Shown piece by piece: positions 1-8,164 of a stretch of DNA of 64,000 nucleotides (its first letter is position 1; every line of letters begins with the position of its first letter). The stretch comes from JAJYKC01 sp963823105 (GTDB lineage Bacteria; Acidobacteriota; Terriglobia; Bryobacterales; Bryobacteraceae): assembly GCA_963823105.1 (NCBI GenBank), contig CAWGKC010000009.1, positions 186,001 through 250,000 of the forward strand. The letters run 5' to 3'. A program made the translations under genes and the position numbers. The notes below the pieces were generated by a model. It had not been told where the DNA came from. It searched no databases and worked only from the letters and a program-made list of their open reading frames with translations.

Positions 1-494
1 TGCGCCTCTCGGAGATTGGCCGCGGGCGAGTCACAGCCCCCGAAAATATTTCTTTCCCTTACCCCTCAACACCTTACACCCCATTTTCTTCCGCCGCCCC
101 TCTTCTTTCATATCCCCCGCGCTATCGTGTAACCAAGAGCGAGACGACTGATCATCTTCGTCCTCGCCGCTAAGTGGTCTCCACCCTAGGCACTGGAGAT
201 CGCGAATGCAAAAAGGTGGGCGCTGGCCGCTCGCGTTTGACGCGGCTCCCTAACCCGTGCAAGGGCAAATGAACGGGTTTTTGATCTTCGTAAAAACGCA
301 ACGTTGCACTAAATTCTTAGGAAGCAAAGAGAAGAAGGGAAGAAAGCAAATCGGATCGGAACGGCAAAGCAAATACAGTAGCGGCTTCCTTGCGAACGCA
401 TCGTCGGCGTAACAATGTTACGCGCCCAAGAAATTGTTGAAGTATTACTGTTTGTAAATTGTCGTTGAAGAATCTACGTCCAAAGGCGGCGTCT
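1..494. other. Left-edge intergenic region, no gene recognised
   Basis: No reading frame here has a recognisable protein, start context or codon pattern like the neighbours. The only structure I see is a possible hairpin followed by a T run at 252-282, listed separately. The stretch lies downstream of the minus-strand sialidase-fusion gene, so it may simply hold the 3' ends of two convergent transcription units. Confidence 0.5.
252..282 (+). terminator. Possible intrinsic terminator
   Basis: AACCCGT at 252-258 pairs with ACGGGTT at 273-279 across a 14-base loop and is followed by a short T run ending at 282. This would stop a plus-strand transcript entering from left of the window. The loop is long and the T run short, so the call is weak. 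Confidence 0.3.
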
Positions 495-2054
495 CTAGTC
501 CGGCCGCTCCGCACGAGTCAACCAATCCTCATTCATCTCGACATGCTTGATCGAATAGCGGCGGAATGTGTAAATGACGTGTATCTTCCCGTCGCTCGTT
601 TGCAGCACCGAAGGATAAGAGTATTCCCCGGGATTCGTTTCCAGGGTCAGCGGCTTTCCCCACGTTCGGCCTTCGTCGGTGGACCGGACCATATGCAGCG
701 GCGTGCGCGAATTGTCCTGGTTGTTGAACACCAGCAGAACATGCCCGTTGTTTAGCCGCCGCATCGAGATTCCCGAGTCCGGATTTTTCCACTGCGTCGG
801 CGACGGAGTGGTCCACGTGGCGCCGCCATCGTGCGACTCGGCGGCGACGATGTTCGGCCTCACGCGCAGGTACGCCACCAGCGTTCCATCCGCGCGCTGG
901 ATGATTGTCGGTTGCTCGCCGCCGCGCATAACACCGCTTGAAGTCCACGTCCGCCCGTTGTCTTTCGTCGACACGAAAAAGGAGAGATCCACGCCGTGTC
1001 CATGCAGTTCATCGCTGATGGGAACAATCAACGATCCGTCCGCGGCTGTGATCGGCAGATTCCGCGGCAGCCATCCCATCGTGTCGTGGAAGAACGGCTC
1101 GTCTTGCGACCACGTCGTTCCGTTGTCGCCGGACGTCCGGAAAAAAAGCCGGCAGTGGTCCCATCCCGTGCCGCGCATCATGGGCTGCTTGCCCTCCATG
1201 CGGCCCCACAGTAGCCACACTTTCCCCGCTTGGTCGGTGAACAGAATGGCGTTGCCCGGAGGCTTGCCGGGGCTGCGAACGACGATCTCCGGCCGCGACC
1301 AGTTGCGCGCTCCCTTATGCCGCCGCGAAAGAAACAGTACCTGATCGTCGGAGGATTCGTAGCTCCCGCCATACCAGCTCACCAGCAGGTCTCCGTTCGG
1401 GGCCTCCGTAATGCTTGAGCAGTGATGGACCGGATAGCCCGGTATCTTGTCGAAAATCAACTCCGAGGAAAAATCGATTGAACCGAACGGATCGACGATC
1501 GCGCGCGGCGCGAGCTTAAGGCCGATCTTAACGCCCTGAATCGCCGTCTCCGAAGCCGGCATCGCAGCTCCGTTCTGGAACGCCGCCAGCGCGCGCGCAA
1601 GACCCTCTTCCGATCCCCGATATAGCAGCTTGCCTTCGTGGTCCAGTAGAAACACCTCCGGCGTGACGCGAGCGCCAAACCGCCGCGCCGCTTTCAACCC
1701 GGGATCGCGATAAACGGGGAAGTTAAATCCGTGCGCCTGGCAGAACGCGCGGATTTCTTTCGGGCTCTGTTCCGCGTCCGGGAAGACGCCCACAAACAGC
1801 ACCCGATGATGTTCGTGATGCTGGTGGTTCAGCGCGACGATCGCGGCCGCATCGGCGTTGGTGCCCTCGTCACGTGTCGACAAAAACAGCACCACGGTCC
1901 CCCGTCGCTCGTCGTAATTGTTCATCTCCACCCGAAGGCCTTCGGGAGAGATCAGATCCACCGAGCCCGCCCTCTCGCCGAGCTTCAGACCATCCTGCGC
2001 CCACGCCGCGCCGGCGGCCGCCATCATCAGAAAACACAGCGACAATTCCTTCAT
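495..2054 (-). CDS. Secreted redoxin-like / sialidase (BNR repeat) fusion protein
   Basis: A 519-residue protein with a cleavable signal peptide (about residues 1-19, ending AAWA). Residues ~22-155 have the thioredoxin/AhpC-TSA fold pattern (VVLFLST, then PVYRDPG and TPEVFLLDHEGKLLYRG), but the position where the redox cysteine normally stands reads STRDEGTN, so the peroxiredoxin active site is absent. Residues ~190-515 form a BNR/sialidase-like six-bladed propeller with four Asp-box motifs (SGDNGTTW, STKDNGRTW, ESHDGGATW, STDEGRTW). Likely periplasmic or secreted and acting on glycans; the substrate is not deducible. It is the last gene of the minus-strand operon, 43 bases after the MFS gene. 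The CDS is very secure, enzymatic sialidase activity only inferred. Confidence 0.9.
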   Translation of the reverse strand: MKELSLCFLMMAAAGAAWAQDGLKLGERAGSVDLISPEGLRVEMNNYDERRGTVVLFLSTRDEGTNADAAAIVALNHQHHEHHRVLFVGVFPDAEQSPKEIRAFCQAHGFNFPVYRDPGLKAARRFGARVTPEVFLLDHEGKLLYRGSEEGLARALAAFQNGAAMPASETAIQGVKIGLKLAPRAIVDPFGSIDFSSELIFDKIPGYPVHHCSSITEAPNGDLLVSWYGGSYESSDDQVLFLSRRHKGARNWSRPEIVVRSPGKPPGNAILFTDQAGKVWLLWGRMEGKQPMMRGTGWDHCRLFFRTSGDNGTTWSQDEPFFHDTMGWLPRNLPITAADGSLIVPISDELHGHGVDLSFFVSTKDNGRTWTSSGVMRGGEQPTIIQRADGTLVAYLRVRPNIVAAESHDGGATWTTPSPTQWKNPDSGISMRRLNNGHVLLVFNNQDNSRTPLHMVRSTDEGRTWGKPLTLETNPGEYSYPSVLQTSDGKIHVIYTFRRYSIKHVEMNEDWLTRAERPD

Positions 2055-2097
2055 CGAATCACCCTCCCGAACTCTCCCGACTCTCGAATCCGCCGCG

Positions 2098-3408
2098 CTA
2101 GCCCATCAGCGGGATCGCCTCCGCGGCCAACTCCGCCCGCATCCGCTCGGTGTCGCGCCGCGCAAATCCAAGCGCCGCTACCATCAGCACCACGCTCGCA
2201 ATCACGTATGCCGAAGCCGTGATCGCGATCGCATTACTCAGCCCCAGCCGGTCCGCCAGAAAACCCACCACGACCGGCGCCGATCCGCCCCCGGCCAGCC
2301 AGCCCATCATGTTCATGAATCCCGTCGCCGTTCCGCGGGCCTCCGGACGAATCACGTCGAAGACGGAGGCGAAGATGTTCGCTTCATAGAGGCCTTTGAA
2401 AACTCCCCACAACAGCAGGCTGGCGATCAGCCATTGCACCGATCCGGTGAGTGCGCACACAATCGCGAACGGGGCTTCGAAAAATATACCGATCGATTGA
2501 ACCAATATCCTCCCACCGGGCATCCGCTTCCGCAGCGTATCGGCCAGCCATCCTCCCAACGGCGATCCCAGCATGCTTGTGATCTGGATGTACAGCGTGG
2601 CCGTGAGTGCGGCGATCGCCAGGCTCATGTGAAACTTCCGGTAGAGAAACGTGGGCATCCAGGTGAACAGAACCATCGCCGTGAAGTTCTCGCACATGAA
2701 CGCGGCCATGCACAGTAGAACGGTCGGATTCCGGCGAATCAACCTCCAGAAGTCGGCAATCGACATCCGGCGCTCGGGCCTCGGCGCGCCGCCGCTCGCG
2801 CCCGTCGCTACCAGGTCCGCCAGGTCCGCCGCGCCGCGCCGGGGTTCCACCAGAAACCGGCGGATCGCCAACCCCAGCGCCACGCCGCAGCCGCCGAAGA
2901 TAAGGAACGACGCCCGCCATCCGAAACGCTCGGCGATCAGCCCGGAAAAATAGCCGCCCGCGATGATGCCCACGTACACGCTGGTCTGGTGCGTTCCCAT
3001 CGCCCGCGAGCGCGTCGCCTTCCCGTGATAGTCGCTCACAAGCGACATCGAGGCCGGAAAATAAACCGTCTCGCCCAGTCCCTCGGCGCCGCGGAAGAGC
3101 AGGAGCTGAACGAAGTTCCGCGATAACGCCGTCGCCATGCATACCAGACTCCAGATCTGGAGTCCGCTCAGGATCGCCGTTTTCCTCCGCACGCGGTCCA
3201 CGATGCTGCCCGCAAGCGGCGCGGTGATTCCGTATACCCAGGCGAAGGACGACCCCAGCATCCCCAGTTGCGTGTCGGAGAGATGGAACTCCCGCGCCAG
3301 GAGCGGAAAGACGGAATAGACCGCCTGACGGTCGGCGTAATTGAAGAACGCGATCCACCAGAGCATTCCCACGACGAACCATTTGTAGTTCTTGTTGTTG
3401 GGGTTCAT
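2098..3408 (-). CDS. MFS transporter
   Basis: A 436-residue polytopic membrane protein of the major facilitator superfamily with the usual two halves of six helices. The early segment NYADRQAVYSVFPLLAREF and the A-like loop motif GSIVDRVRRKTA between helices 2 and 3 are typical of the anion:cation symporter/hexuronate (ACS)-like group that imports organic acids and sugar acids. It lies 18 bases after the deoxyhypusine-synthase-like gene and 43 bases before the sialidase fusion, in one apparent operon with a DapA-family aldolase. An importer of the sugar acid cleaved by that aldolase is the natural guess; the substrate itself cannot be read from sequence. Confidence 0.9.
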   Translation of the reverse strand: MNPNNKNYKWFVVGMLWWIAFFNYADRQAVYSVFPLLAREFHLSDTQLGMLGSSFAWVYGITAPLAGSIVDRVRRKTAILSGLQIWSLVCMATALSRNFVQLLLFRGAEGLGETVYFPASMSLVSDYHGKATRSRAMGTHQTSVYVGIIAGGYFSGLIAERFGWRASFLIFGGCGVALGLAIRRFLVEPRRGAADLADLVATGASGGAPRPERRMSIADFWRLIRRNPTVLLCMAAFMCENFTAMVLFTWMPTFLYRKFHMSLAIAALTATLYIQITSMLGSPLGGWLADTLRKRMPGGRILVQSIGIFFEAPFAIVCALTGSVQWLIASLLLWGVFKGLYEANIFASVFDVIRPEARGTATGFMNMMGWLAGGGSAPVVVGFLADRLGLSNAIAITASAYVIASVVLMVAALGFARRDTERMRAELAAEAIPLMG

Positions 3409-3426
3409 GGCGTCGCCTGTTTTGGA

Positions 3427-4683
3427 TCAGGGGGCCGTCGCCGGTTGCGAACCGGCGGCGTCCGGGTTCCGCGCAAATCGCCGGCCGGCCTCGCGATACA
3501 TCTCCCCCTTGTCTAGCCAGCCCACCTCGCCGGCGATCCAGTCCCTCATGCGCCTCCCGTGCTCGGATTCCTGCGGCGCTCCGATGAATTCCAGCTCCAC
3601 GCCAAGCTGCTCTTCCATCGCCAGACCGATCAACGGCCACACCGAGCCGATGTCGCCCGTCACGGGAATGCTGCTCTCCAGCCGCGCGAACCCCGACATC
3701 TCCATACGAAACGGAATGCCCGTGCTCTTCGTCTTGGGCAACCCTTGATTGACCGCGTCCTGTACGCCCGCTCCGCTCCGCTCCAGTTCCCACGCGCGCT
3801 CCAGGTTCGAATCGAGATCGATCCGGATCAGCGTCTTGCCTTCCAGGCTGTAGGTGGGCATATGATCCCACGCCGCCCAGATGCCGTGTCCAGTGTACGT
3901 CTCGAAGGGGCCGTCGTGGATCTCCTGGGAAAGAGCGATCGCCGATTCGACGATCACGTCGGCGCTCGCCAGCAACTCGGCGATCCGATGAGCGCGGCGC
4001 GCCAGCGGAATCGCGTCCCCAATCGCGAGGCCCACCGCCCCTCCGCCCACCAGTTGCGGAATCGAAACCAGAACCGGAACGTTATTTCGCGCGCCCGCGC
4101 CAATCATCGTCATGCGGCTGGCGCCCAGGCCGGCCAGCAGTTCCACCGGCGCCCCGTACTGGCTGGCGGCGTCGCGAATTTCACGCGCCAGCCGCTCCGT
4201 TCGCAGGCCCATCGGCCACGCCATATTGCCGGCCGCCTTCAACACGACAGGGCCCTCGCGAGCCGCCATCGCGTCGTACAGATCCCAGCCGCCGGTGAAC
4301 TCCCCCTCCATTCGCGCTCGCTGCTCCGGGTTGAGCATCGTGATCTCGAACGTCCGCCCGCGCGGCAACAGCGCCGCGGGAATGGGCAGCTCGCCGTCGC
4401 GGTCGACCCGAATTCGCTTCACCCGGTCCAGTGTCCCCGCCATTTCATGCGCCACCACCGCCGAACTCGTGATCACCCCGTCAATTAAACCGCGATGGAT
4501 CATCGCCGCGATCTGCGTCGTGACACCCTCGTGAATGTTCGGACCGCTGCCGGTGATCGCCACCACCTTTCCGCCCGATCGCTTTGCCGCCACGAGCCGC
4601 CGTATCGCCTCGTCGAGATGAACCTGAGTGGACGCCGGCAAGGAGTCCCGCATCGCTAGAAACGCCTCCGGCGCCGGTCTCAC
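3427..4683 (-). CDS. Uncharacterised protein with deoxyhypusine-synthase-like core
   Basis: A 418-residue protein starting at GTG 4683, whose GTGA overlaps the kdsB stop by four bases; this overlap decides the start. The stretch AITGSGPNIHEGVTTQIAAM followed by RGLIDGVITSSAVVAHEM resembles the deoxyhypusine-synthase layout (TGAHVIK-like strand, then a loop reporting a nucleotide-binding Rossmann fold). Later glycine-rich segments (GAGARNNVPVLVSIPQLVGG, VGLAIGDAIP) fit an NAD-binding enzyme. Bacteria lack eIF5A, so true deoxyhypusine formation is unlikely. Its place between an aldolase/KdsB pair and a transporter suggests small-molecule metabolism. The CDS is secure; family assignment is tentative and from memory of motifs only. 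Confidence 0.8.
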   Translation of the reverse strand: MRPAPEAFLAMRDSLPASTQVHLDEAIRRLVAAKRSGGKVVAITGSGPNIHEGVTTQIAAMIHRGLIDGVITSSAVVAHEMAGTLDRVKRIRVDRDGELPIPAALLPRGRTFEITMLNPEQRARMEGEFTGGWDLYDAMAAREGPVVLKAAGNMAWPMGLRTERLAREIRDAASQYGAPVELLAGLGASRMTMIGAGARNNVPVLVSIPQLVGGGAVGLAIGDAIPLARRAHRIAELLASADVIVESAIALSQEIHDGPFETYTGHGIWAAWDHMPTYSLEGKTLIRIDLDSNLERAWELERSGAGVQDAVNQGLPKTKSTGIPFRMEMSGFARLESSIPVTGDIGSVWPLIGLAMEEQLGVELEFIGAPQESEHGRRMRDWIAGEVGWLDKGEMYREAGRRFARNPDAAGSQPATAP

Positions 4684-5421
4684 GTCTTCAGCCCGCCCGA
4701 CAGGATCTTCCGTACACGCTCCAGATCCTCCTGCGTATCCACCGAAACCAGCTCCCCGGTGCAACGGGTCTCCGCGGCTTGAATCGCCATCCCGTTTTCC
4801 AGAGCCCGCAATTGCTCGAGTCCTTCCACCCGCTCGAGCGGCGTCTGTGGAAGCCGCGCCAGCTCCCGCAAACACTCGGCCGTATAAGCGTACAGTCCGA
4901 TATGTTCGAATACCACGAATTCCCCCACCGCGCGCTGGGGAAACGGAACCAGCGAGCGGGAAAAATACAGCGCGCGGCCCCGCAGGTCGCGCACCACTTT
5001 CACCACCGCCCGATCCTCGTAGCCCTCCGCGCCGATCTGCTTTACCATCGTCGAAACGCCCGCGCCGCCGCTCTGCCGTAGAGCCTCGACACATTCGTCG
5101 ATCATGGCCGGATCGATTAACGGTTCGTCGCCTTGGATATTCACGACAATCGCCGCCCCGCTCCGGCCCGCCGCCTCCGCTACCCGCTCCGTTCCGCAGG
5201 CGTGCTTCGCGGCTGGTCATCACGGCTTCGCCGCCAAAAGCATGCACCGCGTCCATGATCCTTCGATCGTCCGTCGCCACCACCACCGAGTCTAGCGTTC
5301 GCGCTCTTCGCGCCGCTTCATAGACGTGCTGGATCATCGGCTTGCCATGAATGTCGGCCAGCGGTTTCCCTGCCAGACGCGTCGACTCATATCGCGCTGG
5401 GATCACTCCGATGACTCTCAT
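4680..5421 (-). CDS. kdsB: 3-deoxy-manno-octulosonate cytidylyltransferase, frameshifted
   Basis: CMP-Kdo synthetase: transfers CMP from CTP to Kdo or a related keto-acid sugar in the cytoplasm. The N-terminus VIGVIPARYESTRLAGKPL and the block NIQGDEPLIDP are signature KdsB motifs, as is the C-terminal SVDTQEDLERV. One extra base near 5205 shifts the frame: upstream reads MTSRE, and the expected HACGTERVAEAAGRSGA follows only in the next frame. Repaired, the protein has 246 residues, the usual length. ATG 5421 is preferred over ATG 5427 because GGAGGG lies six bases before it. It overlaps the downstream gene by four bases. It sits in a catabolic-looking operon rather than with lipopolysaccharide genes. 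An assembly error is likelier than a pseudogene. Confidence 0.85.
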
Positions 5422-5493
5422 CTCCATCCCTCCGTCGCAACGCCGGCGCCTGCGCCGCTCGATCGTCCGCCGTCGCGCATCCCGGCCGTGGCA

Positions 5494-6417
5494 TTAAATC
5501 CGCGACCATACTTCATCGAGTTCCAGGTTCTTTCCTTCCGCCCACGCGCCTAGCCACCGTTCCAGCTCTTCCATTTGCCGCCGCCGGGCGGCCGACGGCG
5601 GCACGTGCATCGGCCCATTGGGAATGCCTCGCGCGGCCAAACCCACACGCACGCCCCACGGTATCGGCAAACGCACCACTTCCTCGATCAGAGCGTCCAA
5701 GGTCGCTTGCATCGCGGCCGCGTCCGCCAAGTTCCCTTCCCGATAATTCCGGTAAACACCCGCAATAAGTTCCGGCGCAAAACACGCAATCCCGGACACC
5801 ACTCCGTCCCAGCCCGCCTTCAACGCGTCCAACAGCAGGCTGTCGTCGCCCACGAAAAGTGAAAATCTCCCGCCGTCCCGCGCTCGCGCCAGCGGTTCCA
5901 GGCTCGAAATCTGCCCGCTGCTGTCCTTCATGCCCACCAGATTCGGCACCGTCCGCAGCAGTTCGATCGCCGTCTCCACCTCGATGGGATTGGTGAACGA
6001 TGGAAGGTTGTAAAGAAAACACGGAATCGGAACCGCGCGGCAAACCTCCCGGCAAAACGACGCCAGATCCTGCTGCTCGTATTGAAAGAAATACGGCATG
6101 GGGATCAGCAGACAATCGCAGCCCGATCCCGCCGCCCGCCGCGCCAGAGCGAGCGTCGTGTGAATCGAGGAGGTGCCCACGCAGGCTACCACTTTGCCGC
6201 GGCCTCGTACCCGCCGAACCGCGCGCTCCACCAAATCCGCGCGATCCTCGACGCTCAAATGGGGATACTCGGCCGTTCCCCCGCCGATCACAACGCCGTC
6301 CACGCCGCGCTCGGTGACAAATTCAATGACATGATCGAAGGTGTCGAAGTCCACTCCGCCATGTTCGTCAATCGGAGTGATGAGGGCGGCAAGCACGCCC
6401 GAGACAAGATTTGACAT
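5494..6417 (-). CDS. Dihydrodipicolinate synthase/N-acetylneuraminate lyase family aldolase
   Basis: A 307-residue class I aldolase (TIM barrel). The Schiff-base lysine is K164 in VGMKDSSG, the catalytic tyrosine Y136 in LYNLPSF, and the substrate-carboxylate loop is GGGTAEYPHLS (residues 45-55) in place of the usual GTTGE, with alanine where glycine is common. The length matches the family. Members include DapA, NanA and various 2-keto-3-deoxy sugar acid aldolases; the operon (KdsB-like enzyme, MFS importer, sialidase fusion) argues for cleavage of a keto-deoxy sugar acid or nonulosonic acid rather than lysine synthesis. It is the first gene of the operon, with a promoter and GTTTC-N6-GAAAC box just upstream. 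Confidence 0.88.
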   Translation of the reverse strand: MSNLVSGVLAALITPIDEHGGVDFDTFDHVIEFVTERGVDGVVIGGGTAEYPHLSVEDRADLVERAVRRVRGRGKVVACVGTSSIHTTLALARRAAGSGCDCLLIPMPYFFQYEQQDLASFCREVCRAVPIPCFLYNLPSFTNPIEVETAIELLRTVPNLVGMKDSSGQISSLEPLARARDGGRFSLFVGDDSLLLDALKAGWDGVVSGIACFAPELIAGVYRNYREGNLADAAAMQATLDALIEEVVRLPIPWGVRVGLAARGIPNGPMHVPPSAARRRQMEELERWLGAWAEGKNLELDEVWSRI

Positions 6418-6441
6418 AGGCTGGGCCGTAATTTCTGGTTT

Positions 6442-6470
6442 ACTGTATCACAGCGTCCGAAGTGAGTCAA
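6442..6470 (-). promoter_or_regulatory. Sigma-70-type promoter of the aldolase operon
   Basis: Read on the minus strand, TTGACT (6470-6465) is followed after 17 bases by TACAGT (6447-6442), about 25 bases before the ATG at 6417. The layout matches the receptor promoter at 8083-8111, including a shared CTGTGATA stretch across the spacer and -10. Confidence 0.6.
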
Positions 6471-6484
6471 CAAAATAAAACGAT

Positions 6485-6500
6485 GTTTCGTATATGAAAC
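6485..6500. promoter_or_regulatory. Putative IclR-family operator (GTTTC-N6-GAAAC)
   Basis: GTTTC at 6485-6489 and GAAAC at 6496-6500 form an inverted repeat with a six-base AT-rich centre; the symmetry extends one base on each side. It ends 14 bases upstream of the aldolase-operon -35. A box of the same spacing lies upstream of the receptor gene, and an IclR regulator gene lies between them. Binding by that regulator is inferred. Confidence 0.55.
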
Positions 6501-6508
6501 ACATCACG

Positions 6509-7171
6509 CTATGCCAGGGGACCGATGGTCAGATATTCAACCTCGGCCCGAAACCCGCCGCCCTTCGGGCTGCAGGCGTAGATACCGCCGAAACACGGGT
6601 ACTCCGGCGCCGGCCGCAGATGGGCCAACCGGATCATTTTCCACGCCCCCTCATCCGCGGGGCGGTATTCGACCGCGAAGTCTTCGCCGGAGCGCCGGAT
6701 TCGGAGGCAGTAGGAGAGAACGGCTGTCGTCGAAGCAACCGCCCCGGCGGAGGCGTTCCCGCCCGCTTCGTGGGGATCAAAATCCTGCATCGACCAGTCG
6801 GAAAACCCTGCGTTTGTCACCACCGCGCCCAGTTGGCTCGGCCCCACGTTCTCGAACTCGACCGACGTTTTCAGCCAGCAGTCGTCGGAAAACCACACCA
6901 TCAGGCCCGCCTGATCGTATTGATGGACCGGGTAAGATTGAAACCGCGAGCCGATCACGGCGTCGCCGTGAATCTCCGCCTTAAGCAAGTGTCCGTTGCC
7001 GGCGCGAAAGCCATAATGGGTGCGTTGCCAGAAGTCGGTTCCGGCGTCCGGTTCGATCACCAGCCGCGAACGCTCGCAATCGACTCGCCAGCGGGCTGGA
7101 GGATTATGCCAGGACAAAAGTGAGTTGAATGTTTCACTGTCGAAGGATTCGTTTAAATTCATTGGCGGCAC
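6509..7171 (-). CDS. DUF1349 (concanavalin-like) domain protein
   Basis: A 220-residue protein of the DUF1349 family, which adopts a concanavalin-A-like beta-sandwich. Supporting segments are WHNPPARWRVD near the start, TDFWQRTHYGF, YDQAGLMVWFSDDCWLKTSVE, and the closing YFG-type block with FRAEVEYLTIGP. No signal peptide is visible, so it is probably cytoplasmic. Family members often stand beside sugar-catabolism genes and are thought to bind or process sugars, but no reaction is established. It is divergent from the IclR gene (22 bases apart) and its own stop lies next to the operator at 6485, so it probably belongs to the same regulon. ATG 7159 (MNLNESF) is an alternative start. Confidence 0.8.
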   Translation of the reverse strand: MPPMNLNESFDSETFNSLLSWHNPPARWRVDCERSRLVIEPDAGTDFWQRTHYGFRAGNGHLLKAEIHGDAVIGSRFQSYPVHQYDQAGLMVWFSDDCWLKTSVEFENVGPSQLGAVVTNAGFSDWSMQDFDPHEAGGNASAGAVASTTAVLSYCLRIRRSGEDFAVEYRPADEGAWKMIRLAHLRPAPEYPCFGGIYACSPKGGGFRAEVEYLTIGPLA

Positions 7172-7192
7172 CGGCCGACATCATCGCATAAT

Positions 7193-8029
7193 ATGAAACG
7201 TGCTCCCATCGAGCAGGTGAAAACCTACATGACAACAACAGCGAAGAAACCAGTCAACCCTTCCTCCGACAGGGCATCGAGACCGGACCGCTATTACTCC
7301 CGGGCCATCGGCAACGCGCTCCGCGTGCTCGAGCTGTTTCAGCAGAGCTCGCGCCCGCTGGCGCTTGCCGACGTCACGCACGAGGTGAAGCTCCCCAAAA
7401 GCTCGGCCTTCCGGATCCTGCGCACACTTGAGGTGGCCGGCTATATTCAACGCGTCGAGAACGAGCGCTTCGTCCTTGCCCGCGCCGCCGCCGCCATGGC
7501 CAATCATCAGATCAACCAGGTGGTCGAGGCCGCGCGGCCCATGATGCGCCATCTCAGCCAGGAGTTTCGCGAAACCATCAGCCTCGCGTTCCTCTTCGAG
7601 AACCGCATCGAAGTCGCCGCCGTCATCGACAGTCCGCACCGCGTCAGCATGGGAAACGAGGCCGGCGGCCTGATCCCTCCCCACGCCAGCTCCCTTGGCA
7701 AATGTATCTCCGCCTTCCAGGAAGAGGGGCTCCGCGAGAAACTGTTCCGCTCCTTCGGGCTGGTCCGCTTCACCCCGAACACAATCGTCGAGGAGATGGC
7801 CCTGACCAAGGAACTGGAACTGGTTCGCGCTCAGGGCTACGCCCGGGATCTCGAGGAAACCACCCTCGGCGGCTGCTGCCTCGGCGCGCCTATCTTCGAC
7901 CGCCAGGACCGCGCCGTCGCCGCCATCAGTATTTCCATGCCCAAGATGCGCTTCGCCAACCAGGATCGCGCCGTAGCCGCGGTGCGCGACGCCGCCGCCG
8001 CGATTACCCAGCAGTTGCGCGGCGCCTGA
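7193..8029 (+). CDS. IclR family transcriptional regulator
   Basis: A 278-residue DNA-binding regulator. Residues ~38-95 are the IclR winged helix (AIGNALRVLELFQQSSRPL, then VTHEVKLPKSSAFRILRTLE). The rest is the GAF-like effector domain, with HASSLGKCISAF and GCCLGAPIFDRQDRAVAAIS matching the ligand-domain signature. ATG 7229 is an alternative start: a CATAAT -10-like element and the half site ATATGAAACG lie over the first codons of the long form. The gene sits between two transcription units that share a GTTTC-N6-GAAAC box, so it is the obvious candidate to control both. The boxes lie upstream of the -35 elements, which fits activation as well as repression. Confidence 0.92.
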   Translation: MKRAPIEQVKTYMTTTAKKPVNPSSDRASRPDRYYSRAIGNALRVLELFQQSSRPLALADVTHEVKLPKSSAFRILRTLEVAGYIQRVENERFVLARAAAAMANHQINQVVEAARPMMRHLSQEFRETISLAFLFENRIEVAAVIDSPHRVSMGNEAGGLIPPHASSLGKCISAFQEEGLREKLFRSFGLVRFTPNTIVEEMALTKELELVRAQGYARDLEETTLGGCCLGAPIFDRQDRAVAAISISMPKMRFANQDRAVAAVRDAAAAITQQLRGA

Positions 8030-8051
8030 ATCCCCGCTTCGCGCGCTCGTC

Positions 8052-8067
8052 GTTTCTCATATGAAAC
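8052..8067. promoter_or_regulatory. Putative IclR-family operator (GTTTC-N6-GAAAC)
   Basis: GTTTC at 8052-8056 and GAAAC at 8063-8067 with six bases between repeat the arrangement seen at 6485-6500. It ends 15 bases before the -35 of the receptor promoter. Confidence 0.55.
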
Positions 8068-8082
8068 GATATTTCAAAACTG

Positions 8083-8111
8083 TTGACATTCGTTCCGCCC
8101 TGTGATAATGT
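8083..8111 (+). promoter_or_regulatory. Sigma-70-type promoter of the TonB receptor gene
   Basis: TTGACA at 8083-8088, a 17-base spacer and TAATGT at 8106-8111 (GATAAT at 8104-8109 with a 15-base spacer is the alternative). The promoter covers the GTG/ATG codons at 8102-8110, so translation must begin further on, which supports the ATG at 8165. Confidence 0.65.
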
Positions 8112-8164
8112 TTCCCTACGTTCGTCACCATCTCGAAAGGACAACGAGGGAAGAGGCGCCGCTT

